Source: CADEDH01 sp039029735 (lineage in GTDB: Bacteria > Actinomycetota > Acidimicrobiia > Acidimicrobiales > SZUA-35). From it: DNA of 64,000 nucleotides. Location of the stretch: positions 124,001 through 188,000 of the forward strand of contig JBCCFL010000006.1 in NCBI GenBank assembly GCA_039029735.1. The letters are read 5' to 3'. Within the stretch, counting starts at the first letter, position 1, and each line of letters opens with the position of its first letter. Position numbers and translations under genes: made by a program. This document shows positions 25,925 through 34,527 of this stretch, one piece after another. The notes under the pieces were generated by a model that made no database searches, was not told the origin of the DNA, and saw nothing but the letters and a program-made list of their open reading frames with translations.

Positions 25925-27142
25925 TCACGAACTGGCCCGAGTCCGCCGTAGGAGCGGATCAGCGACTGCTAATGATTTATCAGCTAGCCCCAGTACGACG
26001 CCAGGCATTCCCGGGGTTTCCGAATCCACGAGGTTACCCATCACCTGCAACGTGAGGTTCGCAATGGCCTGTGTACCCACCGCGAGGCGCAGACCAGCCC
26101 GCAGAATCCACGGGTGTCCGATCAGGAACGAGAAGCGGCGCCCGGTGCGGAGGAACCCGTCGAACCGCTCGCCGACGAGCTTGTCGTAGGTGGCGGGGGC
26201 GGTGGCTGGATCTTCGATGAACAGGCGGGCGGCGAGCATGCCCGACTCCAGGCCGTAGTCGATGCCCTCCCCGTTCATCGGGTTGACCAGCCCGGCCGCG
26301 TCGCCGACCGCCACCCAGCCGTCGCCATGGCGCTGCTGGGCGCTCATGGGCAGGCGCCAGGCCCGCGGTCGTTCGAGGTTCGGCCCGAGCTCCCAGTCGT
26401 CCTGCACCAGGTGCCGGTAACTTTCGAGCAGCGTGTTCAGGTTGAGCGACTTGAAGTTCTTCATCGTCGACAAGGCGCCGACGCCGATGTTGACCGTGCC
26501 GTCGCCGGCCGGGAACATCCAGCCGTAGCCGGGAACCGGCGTGCCGTGCTCGTCGCGTAGCGTGAGGCAGGCCTCCAGGTACCGGTCGGCGTGCCGGGGA
26601 GATTCGGCGTAGGTGCGGATCGCGAGCCCGAACGGCTCGTCAGGGTCGCGTTCTGCCCCCACCGCTCGGGCGGCTGCCCCCGGCGCTCCCGAGGCCAGCA
26701 CCACGAGGTCGGCCTCGATGCGCTTCTCGCCGGCGGTCACCCCGATCACGCGGCCGTCCTCCACGATTGGGATCGCCTCGGTCTCCCAGATCACGTTGGC
26801 TCCAGCCTCCACCGCAGCATCGATCAGCGCAGCGTCGAGGCGGCGGCGGGGCCACACGGCACCGTGGGCGGGGAACCGGGTGGTGTCGGGCCACAGCAGT
26901 TCCCTCGTCGAGGAATTGGCCTTCATCCGGAGGCCATCGATGCGGTGGGCGTCGGTCAGCTCGATGCCGAGGTCGTTCAGCGCTCCGACGGCCCGGGGTG
27001 TGAGCCCGTCGCCGCACACCTTGTCGCGGCCGTAGGGGGCCTTGTCGAACACCATCACCTCGGCACCGGCGCGCGCGGCCTCGATGGCGGTGGCGGCTCC
27101 CGCAGGGCCGGCTCCGATGACGACGACGTCATAGCGCTCCAT
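25925..27142 (-). CDS. FAD-dependent geranylgeranyl-reductase-family oxidoreductase
   Basis: A 405-residue flavoprotein. It opens with the dinucleotide-binding motif DVVVIGAGPAGAATAIEAAR, has GRDKVCGDGLTPRAVGAL near 43 and VAVGDAAGLVNPMNGEGIDYG near 290. These are the marks of the geranylgeranyl reductase / menaquinone-reductase (MenJ-like) group, which saturate isoprenoid chains of lipids or quinones. ATG 27142 (MERYDVVVIGAG) was chosen because it starts at the Rossmann strand; 30 further in-frame residues upstream are possible. Divergent from the PhyH gene. Confidence 0.88.
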   Translation of the reverse strand: MERYDVVVIGAGPAGAATAIEAARAGAEVMVFDKAPYGRDKVCGDGLTPRAVGALNDLGIELTDAHRIDGLRMKANSSTRELLWPDTTRFPAHGAVWPRRRLDAALIDAAVEAGANVIWETEAIPIVEDGRVIGVTAGEKRIEADLVVLASGAPGAAARAVGAERDPDEPFGLAIRTYAESPRHADRYLEACLTLRDEHGTPVPGYGWMFPAGDGTVNIGVGALSTMKNFKSLNLNTLLESYRHLVQDDWELGPNLERPRAWRLPMSAQQRHGDGWVAVGDAAGLVNPMNGEGIDYGLESGMLAARLFIEDPATAPATYDKLVGERFDGFLRTGRRFSFLIGHPWILRAGLRLAVGTQAIANLTLQVMGNLVDSETPGMPGVVLGLADKSLAVADPLLRRTRASS

Positions 27143-27225
27143 GTCGTCAACGGTAGCGAAGGGCCGTGGAACCGCCGGTATCGGCCGCATTGTGGCGTCG
27201 GTCATGTGTGGATCAAGCTGGAGCC

Positions 27226-28071
27226 ATGGCAACCCTCACCCGACTCGCAGCAGGCGACGATCCCGCCCCGGTGCTCGACACGCTCGATACCGACGGAGGC
27301 GTGATCGTCACCGACGTGTTTCCGCCGGACGTGATCCGCCAGATCGTCGATGATCTCCGGCCCACCTACGACGGCACGGCACCCGGGTCTCGCGATGACG
27401 AGGAGATGTGGCACGTGTTCCACGGCGAGGCCACGAAGCGATTCACCGGCCTCGCCGCTCGAAGTCGAGCCTTCGTCGACCACGTGTTGCTCAACCCGTT
27501 GCTCCTCGCCGTGGCCGACGCCCAACTCTTGCCTCACGGTGCCGACTACTGGCTGAACACCGGGCAGGTGATGGCGATCGGTCCCGGCGAGCCGGCGCAG
27601 GTACTCCACCGGGACGAGGGCAACTGGCCCGAGGCTCGTCGCCCTGACGCCGAGCTCACCGTGAGCGCCATGATCGCCCTCAGCCCCTTCACGGCCGAGA
27701 ACGGGGCCACCGTTACCTACCCGGGCTCGCACCGGGTGGACCCCAACCACACGCGTTCCTCGGCCGAGGTGGATCTGGGCGATCCGGCGTTTGCCGCCAT
27801 GCCGGCGGGGAGCGCCATGATCTATTCGGGCAAGCTCCTCCACGGCGCTGGGCAGAACCGAACCGACGCATGGCGCTACGGGCTTCACATCAGCTACGTG
27901 GTTGGCTGGCTGCGACCGGAGGAGGCCAGCCCGTTGATGGTCGATCGTGAGCTGGCGGCTTCGCTGCCAGCGCGGGCCCGTGAGCTGCTCGGGTGGGGTT
28001 CGTACCGATCCCATGGCGGCGGGCGGACCTGGCTGGTCGACTTCGAGGATGCTGCGCAGCTCTTCAGCTGA
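27226..28071 (+). CDS. Phytanoyl-CoA dioxygenase (PhyH) family protein
   Basis: A 281-residue Fe(II)/2-oxoglutarate dioxygenase. The HxD of the iron triad is in VLHRDEGNWPEARRP near residue 127, the distal His in GKLLHGAGQNRTDAWRYG near 206, and the Arg in the same segment may bind 2-oxoglutarate. Relatives hydroxylate phytanoyl-CoA or various small molecules. ATG 27226 follows a GGAGCC sequence. It is divergent from the geranylgeranyl-reductase-type gene by 83 bp, so an isoprenoid substrate is an attractive but untested idea. Confidence 0.88.
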   Translation: MATLTRLAAGDDPAPVLDTLDTDGGVIVTDVFPPDVIRQIVDDLRPTYDGTAPGSRDDEEMWHVFHGEATKRFTGLAARSRAFVDHVLLNPLLLAVADAQLLPHGADYWLNTGQVMAIGPGEPAQVLHRDEGNWPEARRPDAELTVSAMIALSPFTAENGATVTYPGSHRVDPNHTRSSAEVDLGDPAFAAMPAGSAMIYSGKLLHGAGQNRTDAWRYGLHISYVVGWLRPEEASPLMVDRELAASLPARARELLGWGSYRSHGGGRTWLVDFEDAAQLFS

Positions 28072-28130
28072 CGAATGCGCTCCATCCGATGCATTTCGCC
28101 TCGGATTTGGAGGGCTGCAAAACGAAAGAT

Positions 28131-28178
28131 GCCCTAGCGCCCGCTGCGGGGAGGGAATCCGCAGCGATGCGCCAGGGC
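28131..28178. terminator. Long imperfect hairpin, reverse-strand terminator candidate
   Basis: Outer GCCCT/AGGGC, middle GCGC/GCGC and inner GCTGCGG/CCGCAGC arms fold into a 48-nt hairpin with a 9-nt loop. On the minus strand it is followed by ATCTTTCGTTTT, a U-rich tail, so it may end transcription of the coiled-coil gene at 28313. It is 135 bp beyond that stop, which is long, so an independent small RNA is also possible. Confidence 0.45.
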
Positions 28179-28237
28179 GATGACGTGCAGGTTAAACCTA
28201 CCGATCGGTACGCGCAAGTCCATCCTTGTATCTTTCC

Positions 28238-28265
28238 AACGTTTCGCCTGGTCGGGACGTTTTTT
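28238..28265 (+). terminator. Short hairpin with T-run
   Basis: AACGT (28238-28242) pairs with ACGTT (28257-28261) around a 14-nt loop and runs into TTTTTT. This is one of very few T-runs in the window. A further hairpin, GTTACG/CGTAAC, lies at 28282-28301. It could terminate the PhyH transcript or a short RNA arising in this spacer. Confidence 0.4.
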
Positions 28266-28312
28266 CTCAGAACGCCGACGTGTTACGCCCTGATCCGTAA
28301 CGTTTCGATGTC

Positions 28313-29152
28313 TCAGCGCTCGTTAGATCGCGAGGCCTCGACACGAGCGTCGGCCTTTTGCACCGCACGCTGCGCCGCCGCCATGTTCACCTTTGCGTCG
28401 TACTCGTGCGCTCTGGCGTCGGCCAGCCGTCGTTCGATCTCGTCGGCATGTTGAGAGGCCTTGGCGAAGGTGGCCTCGGCCGCTGCGAGGCGGCGGTGCG
28501 CCCATTCCAGTGCTCGGTCGGCTGCTTCGATCTCAGCCGCTCGAGCCGCCTCGGGGTCGGGATCAGGGGCGACGCTGACAGGGGGTGTGGTGGCCGGCGG
28601 CGGCTCGGCCCCAGGGGCGGCCCGTCGGGCTCGCGCTTCGGCGAGCGAGGCCACCGTGGCGCCGGGGGTGGGCGTGAGGAGGTCGAAGCCGAGCTGGGGC
28701 TCCGGGGGGTGAACGAACGACGCAGCCCGGAGGGCGTCGGCCAAGCCGGGATCGAGCGAGGCTCGGCTGATCAGCGCGTTCACGTCGTCGGGCTGGCGTT
28801 CGGCGTGACCCACGATGGAAGCGACAGCTCCGTGGTGGGCGGCCTTCAGCTCGCTCAGGTCGGTCGTGGTGCCATCGACCACGCCCTGTTGCGCCAGACG
28901 GAGTGCGTCCGCAGCGGACAGCAGCTCCTCGATCGCCGCAACGTCCAGGCGCAGCACCCGGTTGAGTTCAGCGGCCAGCGCCGTCGGCTTGCGGAAGCCA
29001 GCGACCTCCTTGGCCAGGTCTCGACGCGACGCAGCCCGCAACGCCTTCACGAGTGCGTTGCGGGCGTCGACGAACTGCTCGGGAGGTAGTCCGTAGAGGT
29101 GGTCGGCGGCGTCACGGGCGGCCGTGATCTCATCCACGTCGGGTGGCCCCAT
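28313..29152 (-). CDS. Coiled-coil protein of unknown function
   Basis: A 279-residue cytosolic protein. The N-terminal half is helical and conserved-looking (YGLPPEQFVDARNALVKALR, AGFRKPTALAAELNRVL). A Pro/Ala linker follows near 185-205. The C-terminal 80 residues are a strong predicted coiled coil rich in Ala, Glu and Arg (AAEIEAADRALEWAHRRLAA). The ATG at 29152 (MGPPDVDEITAA) is the likely start, since residues before it are low-complexity. I cannot assign a function. The M50 protease gene lies upstream on the same strand (91 bp gap). Confidence 0.7.
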   Translation of the reverse strand: MGPPDVDEITAARDAADHLYGLPPEQFVDARNALVKALRAASRRDLAKEVAGFRKPTALAAELNRVLRLDVAAIEELLSAADALRLAQQGVVDGTTTDLSELKAAHHGAVASIVGHAERQPDDVNALISRASLDPGLADALRAASFVHPPEPQLGFDLLTPTPGATVASLAEARARRAAPGAEPPPATTPPVSVAPDPDPEAARAAEIEAADRALEWAHRRLAAAEATFAKASQHADEIERRLADARAHEYDAKVNMAAAQRAVQKADARVEASRSNER

Positions 29153-29243
29153 GCCGGTGACCGTAGTGGCCGTGCCGTGTCGGCGGTATCCGGGTGCGTT
29201 CCCGGCCGGGGGTGGCGGCGCGCAGGCCGCCACCCAGCCAGGC

Positions 29244-30077
29244 TCAGACCACCTTGCGGGCGTCCACGTCGATTGCGTCGGCCGGCGGGGGCGGCGTGGC
29301 ACCCTGGGGGGCGAACCACGGGCCGGGCCACTGGGGCGGAGCCCACGAGCGACGAGCGATCTCGAAGCGGGCTCGGCCCGCCTCGGCTCGGGCTGCGGTG
29401 ATCACGAACCAACCGATCAGGGCGGTCCAGAGGCCACCGGTGGCGCCTGCGAGGAACTGCCAGGCACCGAAGGCGACGAGGCCCCAGCCGAGCAGACGGC
29501 CGATGCTGGCCGCGGAGATCGTTGCGGCGTGCTGATCGCCCGAGCGGGCCCACAGGGCGGCCTGGAGCACCCGACCGCCATCGAGGGGCAGGGCCGGGAT
29601 CATGTTGAACACGGCCATGACCACGTTGATGAGGCCGAACCAGGTGAGGGCGGCCGTCGCCAGTGCAGGCAGGCCGAAGGCTCCGGCTATGCCGGCACCG
29701 AAGAAGCCGACCACACCAAGCAGAAGGCTCACCGCAGGCCCGGCGAGGGCGATGCGGGCGGCTGCGCCGGCGTTGTCGGGCTCACGCTCGAGCTTGGCCA
29801 CCCCACCGAGGGCGAAGAGGCTGATGCCCGACACGTTGATGCCGTTGTTCTTGGCCACCAGAGAGTGCCCGAGCTCGTGGGCGACGATCGCGGCCAAGAG
29901 GGCGGCAGTGGTGACGGCTGCGGTGAGCAGGTAGGCGCCGGTACCGAATCCAGCCGCGCTGGCGGGCAGGATGGTGGTGGCGAGGGAGAAGGTGAACAGC
30001 CCGGCGATCAGAGCGATGGACCAGTGCAGCCCGATCGGGATTCCGGCGACCGTCCCCAGGCGAATCGAGTCGCGCAT
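29244..30077 (-). CDS. Site-2 protease (M50) family zinc metalloprotease
   Basis: A 277-residue intramembrane protease with six or so hydrophobic segments. The catalytic HExxH is in VAHELGHSLVAKNNG near residue 55 and the third ligand Asp in NMIPALPLDGGRVLQ near 145. There is no C-terminal CBS pair, and the protein resembles Rip3-like actinobacterial members without it. Such proteases cut anti-sigma factors or other membrane proteins. The start chosen is ATG 30077 (MRDSIRLGTVAGIPIGLHWS), which matches the family start. The substrate is unknown; one candidate sigma-partner lies at 8488. Confidence 0.9.
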   Translation of the reverse strand: MRDSIRLGTVAGIPIGLHWSIALIAGLFTFSLATTILPASAAGFGTGAYLLTAAVTTAALLAAIVAHELGHSLVAKNNGINVSGISLFALGGVAKLEREPDNAGAAARIALAGPAVSLLLGVVGFFGAGIAGAFGLPALATAALTWFGLINVVMAVFNMIPALPLDGGRVLQAALWARSGDQHAATISAASIGRLLGWGLVAFGAWQFLAGATGGLWTALIGWFVITAARAEAGRARFEIARRSWAPPQWPGPWFAPQGATPPPPADAIDVDARKVV

Positions 30078-30224
30078 GTGTGTAGTGCCTTTCGATGAAG
30101 GCCACGGTCTTTCCCGCCACAGGCGGTGTGAACTGCCTGTGACCGACGACACCGGAGCTTGCGCTCGTGCTGACGACATCGTCGTGAAAGGGGTACTCCC
30201 CGGGGCGATGGGTTGTCGAGAATA

Positions 30225-30252
30225 GGAACGCCACGCCGGCGCGTTTTGTTCC
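30225..30252 (-). terminator. Terminator candidate after esterase gene
   Basis: On the minus strand GGAAC ... ACGC-GCCG-GCGT ... GTTCC forms a nested stem followed by TATTCTC. It starts 5 bp beyond the esterase stop at 30258, the expected place for an intrinsic terminator, although the T-rich tail is short. Confidence 0.45.
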
Positions 30253-30257
30253 CGTGG

Positions 30258-31805
30258 TCAACCCCAGATGCGGGTGATGGCCCGGGGAAGCTCCTCCGCC
30301 CACTGGATCAGATCGTGGCCGGCCACCCGCTCGGTGAAGTGGTACGGGGCACCCACCTGGTGGAGGAAGCCGGCCCAGGCGGAGGTCGCCTGGAAGAAGC
30401 CGTCCTCCAGGGTGCCGGCGCACAGGTGCACCGATGGGTGGTTCGCAGTCCAGGCCACGGCCGGGTCGGGCGGCGTGCCGGTGCTGAAGGCCAGGATGTG
30501 ACCGAAGCGGTCGAGGTGGAGGCGGCCGGTGGCCAGGGCGTGACCGCCGCCGTCGCTGCACCCGAACACGGCGGTGTGGTCACGCTCGTCCTGCACGCCG
30601 AGCGTGGCGATGGCCCACTGGCGTAGCTCGTCGACGAAGAAGCGTTGGTGCGCGTCGAACCGTCGATCATCGAATCCGGGGAGGTACTCGAGCGCCCGCT
30701 GGTTGCCCTGAATGGCATCCATGGGGGCCGAGTGGGCGGCGACCACCGCCACCGGTGGGCACCAACCGTCGTCGATGGCCGCGTCGAGCCGCCGAGCGTA
30801 AGGGGCGAACATGTTGCCGTCGGTGGCGTAGATCACTGGCAGGTCGGCAACGGATCCGGCCTCGTGGCTCGGCGGGAGGTAGACGCTCACCAGTCGGTCG
30901 CCTCCGCAAGCGGCCGAGGGCACCTGGTGGTCGATCACCGAGCCCACGAGCGGGTCGTTGGATCGCAACTCCTCTGGCGCTGCGGGCCCGCGGAAGCGGC
31001 CGTCGTGCGAGCCCCGGCGGAACGACATGGCAGCTGCGCCGTCGGTTGGGGTGAACGTGTAGGTGATGACGGCCTCGGCCAGACGATCCACCCGGACCTG
31101 GAGCACCTGGAGCCCGTCGCCGATCGACCACGATGGGATCGGAAACACCGGCGTGACCACCACGGGGGCGTCGGCCTCGGTGGCGAAGGTCAGCACGTCG
31201 CCGTCGGCCCAGGCCGATCCGTCGGCGGCGATCCGGGCTCGCACCTCGTCGGCCGTCGGATCGGTCCACACCCGGCCGTGTCGCTGGTTTGGCGGGAACG
31301 CGCCGGGATCGGCGGCTCGGGCTCGGGCCAGGTTGCGATTCGCCTCCTGCACCTCGGCCCGCAGCTCGGCGAGGGGTACCACGCCCAGGCTCGCCCGTTC
31401 GTCGTCGGTGGTGGCTGGATCGACTGCCGGTTGCACGAGCTCGCCCTGATGTTCCACCGTCACGGTGCCGTAGGGCTGAGGGCGGCCCTGGTACAGGTTG
31501 AGCATGTCAACACAGCGAGCGTGCAGGCGCCCGCTGTCGGGCACGCCAGCGCCGTGGGCCCGATGAGAGAGGGCCGCCGCGAGGGGAAGATCGGGCACCA
31601 CGCCGTGTTCGGCCAGAGCCCGGGCAACTCGGCCGGCGATGATCCCATCGACGACGTCGACCGACTCCATGGCTTCGATCTCCGGGTGCGTCCGAATCCG
31701 TTCGATCAGCGCCCCGATGTCGGGGCCGGACGGATCGGGGCTGGCGCCGACGGTGGTGGCCGCGTCGATGGCGTCGAGCAGATCGGCGAGGGAGTCGGTA
31801 CTCAC
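30258..31805 (-). CDS. Fusion protein: DUF6624-like N-terminus with esterase-family hydrolase
   Basis: A 515-residue two-part protein. Residues about 50-170 contain LYQGRPQPYGTVTVEHQGEL and DDERASLGVVPLAELRAEV, which resemble DUF6624. Residues about 270-515 form an alpha/beta-hydrolase of the enterochelin-esterase type, with LPVIYATDGNMFAPYARRLD, the nucleophile elbow GCSDGGGHALA and a late His in VAGHDLIQW. The start is uncertain: GTG 31805 has TAGGG eight bases upstream, while ATGs at 31835 and 31850 lack a ribosome site. No signal peptide is seen, so it is probably cytosolic. Substrate unknown. Confidence 0.75.
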   Translation of the reverse strand: MSTDSLADLLDAIDAATTVGASPDPSGPDIGALIERIRTHPEIEAMESVDVVDGIIAGRVARALAEHGVVPDLPLAAALSHRAHGAGVPDSGRLHARCVDMLNLYQGRPQPYGTVTVEHQGELVQPAVDPATTDDERASLGVVPLAELRAEVQEANRNLARARAADPGAFPPNQRHGRVWTDPTADEVRARIAADGSAWADGDVLTFATEADAPVVVTPVFPIPSWSIGDGLQVLQVRVDRLAEAVITYTFTPTDGAAAMSFRRGSHDGRFRGPAAPEELRSNDPLVGSVIDHQVPSAACGGDRLVSVYLPPSHEAGSVADLPVIYATDGNMFAPYARRLDAAIDDGWCPPVAVVAAHSAPMDAIQGNQRALEYLPGFDDRRFDAHQRFFVDELRQWAIATLGVQDERDHTAVFGCSDGGGHALATGRLHLDRFGHILAFSTGTPPDPAVAWTANHPSVHLCAGTLEDGFFQATSAWAGFLHQVGAPYHFTERVAGHDLIQWAEELPRAITRIWG

Positions 31806-31903
31806 CGCGTCGACCCTAGTGAACGAGGCGGCCATGGTTCGAGGCCGCATCGGCTGTTGCGACAGAAGCGGGTGCGAGGAAGTCGGCTCGCTACGCTCGC
31901 CCG

Positions 31904-33085
31904 ATGGCCCGGCAGCCCCACCTCACCAGTCGTCTCCAGGGATTCGGCACCACGATCTTCGCCGAGATGTCCGCCTTGGCGACCCGCACCGGTGCGCTCA
32001 ATCTCGGGCAGGGTTTTCCTGACACCGACGGCCCCACCGAGGTGGCCGAGGCGGCCGTCGAGGCCATCCGCAACGGGCCGAACCAGTATCCGCCTGCCCC
32101 CGGCCAGGCGGTACTTCGAGAGGCCATCGCGGCGCACCAGCGCCGCTTCTGGGGCATCGAACTCGACCCCGACTCCGAGGTGCTCGTCACTGCCGGTGCC
32201 ACCGAGGCACTCGCCGCTGCCCTCCTCGGGCTGTGCGAGACCGGGGACGACGTGGTGGTGTTCGATCCCACCTACGACTCCTATGCCGCCGGCATCGCCC
32301 TCGCCGGAGCTCGGCTCCGCCCGGTGCTGCTCCACCCACCCGCCGACGGCAACCCGTCGTGGAGCTTCGACCCAGATGAACTCAGGCGGGCCTTCAGCCC
32401 CAAGACCCGGCTGATCCTGCTCAACTCCCCCCACAATCCGACCGGCAAGGTGTTCTCGCGTCCCGAGCTCGAACTGATCGCCGAGCTGTGCCAGGAGCAT
32501 GACGTGTTGGCCGTGACCGACGAGGTGTACGAGCACCTGGTGTTCACCGGTGGTGAGCACGTGCCGCTGTCCACGCTCCCGGGCATGGCCGAGCGCACCC
32601 TCACGGTCTCGTCCGGAGGCAAGACCTTCTCGTTCACGGGATGGAAGATCGGATGGGCTACCGGGCCAGCCGAGATCGTGGCCGCGGTGAAGACGGCCAA
32701 GCAGTTTCTCACCTTCGTGAGTGGGGCTCCGCTGCAACCCGCCATCGCCGTTGGGCTCGGCCTCGACGACGCGTACTACCAGCGCTTCGCCCGTGACTTG
32801 GAGGCGAAGCGCGACCTCCTCGACGGCTACCTCGCCGCCGCCGGCTTCGGCGTGTTCACCAGCGAAGGCACCTACTTCACCACGGTGGACATCTCGGCCG
32901 TCAGCGATCTTGGCAGCGTCGACTTCTGTCTGGCGCTGCCTGAAGCGGCCGGCGTGGTGGCGGTGCCGAGCGCCGTGTTCTATCAGGACGATCGCAACGG
33001 TGATCGCCTGGTGCGCTTCTGTTTCGCCAAGACCGATGAGCTGCTGAGCCAGGCCGGACAGCGTCTGGTCGACGCCTACGGCTGA
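31904..33085 (+). CDS. Class I/II PLP-dependent aminotransferase
   Basis: A 393-residue fold-type I aminotransferase. Seen are LNLGQGFPDTDGP near 32, NQYPPAPGQAVLREAIA near 62, SPHNPTGKVFS near 174 and the Schiff-base lysine segment SSGGKTFSFTGWKIGWATGP near 232. Relatives act as N-succinyldiaminopimelate aminotransferase (DapC, Rv0858c type), kynurenine aminotransferase or methionine aminotransferase. With no lysine-pathway neighbours the substrate is open. It is divergent from the esterase fusion by 98 bp. Confidence 0.92.
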   Translation: MARQPHLTSRLQGFGTTIFAEMSALATRTGALNLGQGFPDTDGPTEVAEAAVEAIRNGPNQYPPAPGQAVLREAIAAHQRRFWGIELDPDSEVLVTAGATEALAAALLGLCETGDDVVVFDPTYDSYAAGIALAGARLRPVLLHPPADGNPSWSFDPDELRRAFSPKTRLILLNSPHNPTGKVFSRPELELIAELCQEHDVLAVTDEVYEHLVFTGGEHVPLSTLPGMAERTLTVSSGGKTFSFTGWKIGWATGPAEIVAAVKTAKQFLTFVSGAPLQPAIAVGLGLDDAYYQRFARDLEAKRDLLDGYLAAAGFGVFTSEGTYFTTVDISAVSDLGSVDFCLALPEAAGVVAVPSAVFYQDDRNGDRLVRFCFAKTDELLSQAGQRLVDAYG

Positions 33086-33105
33086 TCGTCACCGCAGCGC
33101 CTGGG

Positions 33106-33870
33106 TCAGGCCGCGAGGAGCGCGCCCCCCGCCCCGAACACGAGAAACACGATCAGTGGGGTGAAGATCCGGTCGTCGGCCTGGGCGAACTTCGTTGTGC
33201 GCAGTGTTTTGGTGAACCCGGCCGTGCGTCCGTCACCGATGGCCCGCACCGTGAGCACCGCGATCCCGGCCACCACCAGCCACCGGATCGCCGACGGCCC
33301 CCAGCCTGTGGCAGCCGCGGCGACGAGGGCGGCGAAGCCGGCGAGCAGGCCGGCAACCCCGAGCGTGAGCAGTGGAGGTGGGGTGAAGGCGGTATCGCCG
33401 TCGGCTGTGGTGGGAACGGCCACCTCGATACCCCAGCGTCCGCCAGCCGCCCAGTACACGTGTACGGCCGCCGCCACGGTGAGGGCCGTCACGGTTGCGA
33501 TGGTGCCCCAGCGGAGCACGGGGTCGGGGATCGGGCCGTCGATCCACCAGGCCGCCAGCGCCACGAGCGCGAACATCGGCCAGGCGAGGTGGCCCCGCAG
33601 CGTGACGAAGATGATCACGGCGGAGAGCGCTGCGACGATGGCCACGATGGTGGCCGCCGAGGCGCCGAGGACGATGGCGGCGAGGCCGAACCAGGCGATC
33701 GTCGTGAGGTGCCAGGCGAAGCGGAGGATCCGCTCCACGGCCCAGCGGGGATCGTCGACGGCCCAGCTCGCCCGGAAGAGGGGCCGCAGGATGCCGATCT
33801 CGCCAAGGGCGGAGTGCATCAGGCCGATGGCGATGAGGCCGATGCCGGCCACGAGGTGCGAGGTGGTCAT
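33106..33870 (-). CDS. Membrane protein with DUF3995-like C-terminal domain
   Basis: A 254-residue integral membrane protein with about seven hydrophobic helices. The C-terminal half contains AAVHVYWAAGGRWGIEVAVP, the mark of DUF3995. The N-terminal half (HLVAGIGLIAIGLMHSALGE) looks like a separate four-helix unit (DUF6463-like). Start ATG 33870 follows AAGGAGCACCCC, a good ribosome site. It faces the TetR gene across an operator array at 33908-33967 and is probably its target. Function unknown. Confidence 0.75.
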   Translation of the reverse strand: MTTSHLVAGIGLIAIGLMHSALGEIGILRPLFRASWAVDDPRWAVERILRFAWHLTTIAWFGLAAIVLGASAATIVAIVAALSAVIIFVTLRGHLAWPMFALVALAAWWIDGPIPDPVLRWGTIATVTALTVAAAVHVYWAAGGRWGIEVAVPTTADGDTAFTPPPLLTLGVAGLLAGFAALVAAAATGWGPSAIRWLVVAGIAVLTVRAIGDGRTAGFTKTLRTTKFAQADDRIFTPLIVFLVFGAGGALLAA

Positions 33871-33907
33871 GGGGTGCTCCTTCCGCTCGGGTGATCGGCT
33901 CGCCGAT

Positions 33908-33967
33908 CAACCATACGCTTCCGTATGGTTGGCACCGTACCGTACGGTGCCGTACGGTTGCCAACCG
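33908..33967. promoter_or_regulatory. Three contiguous palindromes, TetR operator array
   Basis: Three perfect inverted repeats abut: CAACCATACG-CTTC-CGTATGGTTG (33908-33931), GCACCGTAC-C-GTACGGTGC (33932-33950) and CGGTTG-C-CAACCG (33955-33967). They share the core CCGTAYGGT. The last one covers the GTG start of the TetR gene. The array fills the spacer between divergent genes, so the TetR protein probably represses itself and the membrane protein. Confidence 0.75.
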
Positions 33968-34518
33968 TGTCGAGAACGTCCCAGGCCGATTGGCTGGCCG
34001 CCGCGTTCGAGCTGCTCAGCTCGGGTGGCATCGATGCGCTCAAGGTCGAGCCGCTGGCCAAGCACCTCGGCGTGACGAAGGGCAGCTTCTATCACCACTT
34101 CGAGGATCGCCGGGCGCTCCACCTGGCCGTGCTGGCGGCGTGGGAGAACGCCGGCACCGAGGCGATCATCGTCGACGTCGATCGTGACCAGTCGGAGCCG
34201 GCGGCCCGTCTTGCCGCCCTGGTCGACGCAGCCATGGTGGCCGACCCCACCGCCGATGAACTGGAGTCGGCGATCCGGGCGTGGGCCGGGGCCGATCCGG
34301 AGGTGGCGGCGGCAGTGGAACGAGTCGATGAACGCCGGCTCGCCTATGTAACGGATCTGCTCGTCGACGCTGGGTTCAGTCGCGCCGTGGCCCGGCGCCG
34401 GGCTCGGCTGCTCTACCGGGCGATGATCGGTGCCTTCTTCTGGCAGGCAGCCGGCGGCCCGCACACCACGCCCACCGAGCGGCGCGAGCTCGTGGCGCTG
34501 CTCCTGGCGCCCGGCTGA
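33967..34518 (+). CDS. TetR-family transcriptional regulator
   Basis: A 183-residue repressor. The N-terminal helix-turn-helix is seen in QADWLAAAFELLSSGGIDAL and KVEPLAKHLGVTKGSFYHHF. The ligand-binding part is helical and less conserved. The start is GTG 33967 (VSRTSQADW), overlapping the last palindrome; an ATG at 33925 would put the palindromes inside the coding region and is less likely. It is divergent from the DUF3995-like membrane gene, which it probably controls together with itself. Confidence 0.9.
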   Translation: MSRTSQADWLAAAFELLSSGGIDALKVEPLAKHLGVTKGSFYHHFEDRRALHLAVLAAWENAGTEAIIVDVDRDQSEPAARLAALVDAAMVADPTADELESAIRAWAGADPEVAAAVERVDERRLAYVTDLLVDAGFSRAVARRRARLLYRAMIGAFFWQAAGGPHTTPTERRELVALLLAPG

Positions 34519-34527
34519 CGATCGAGG

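Noticed and set aside
28131..28178. Signal-recognition-particle RNA or a known riboswitch
   Set aside because: The SRP tetraloop/GGAAGGAAGC-type core and the consensus of common riboswitches are absent.
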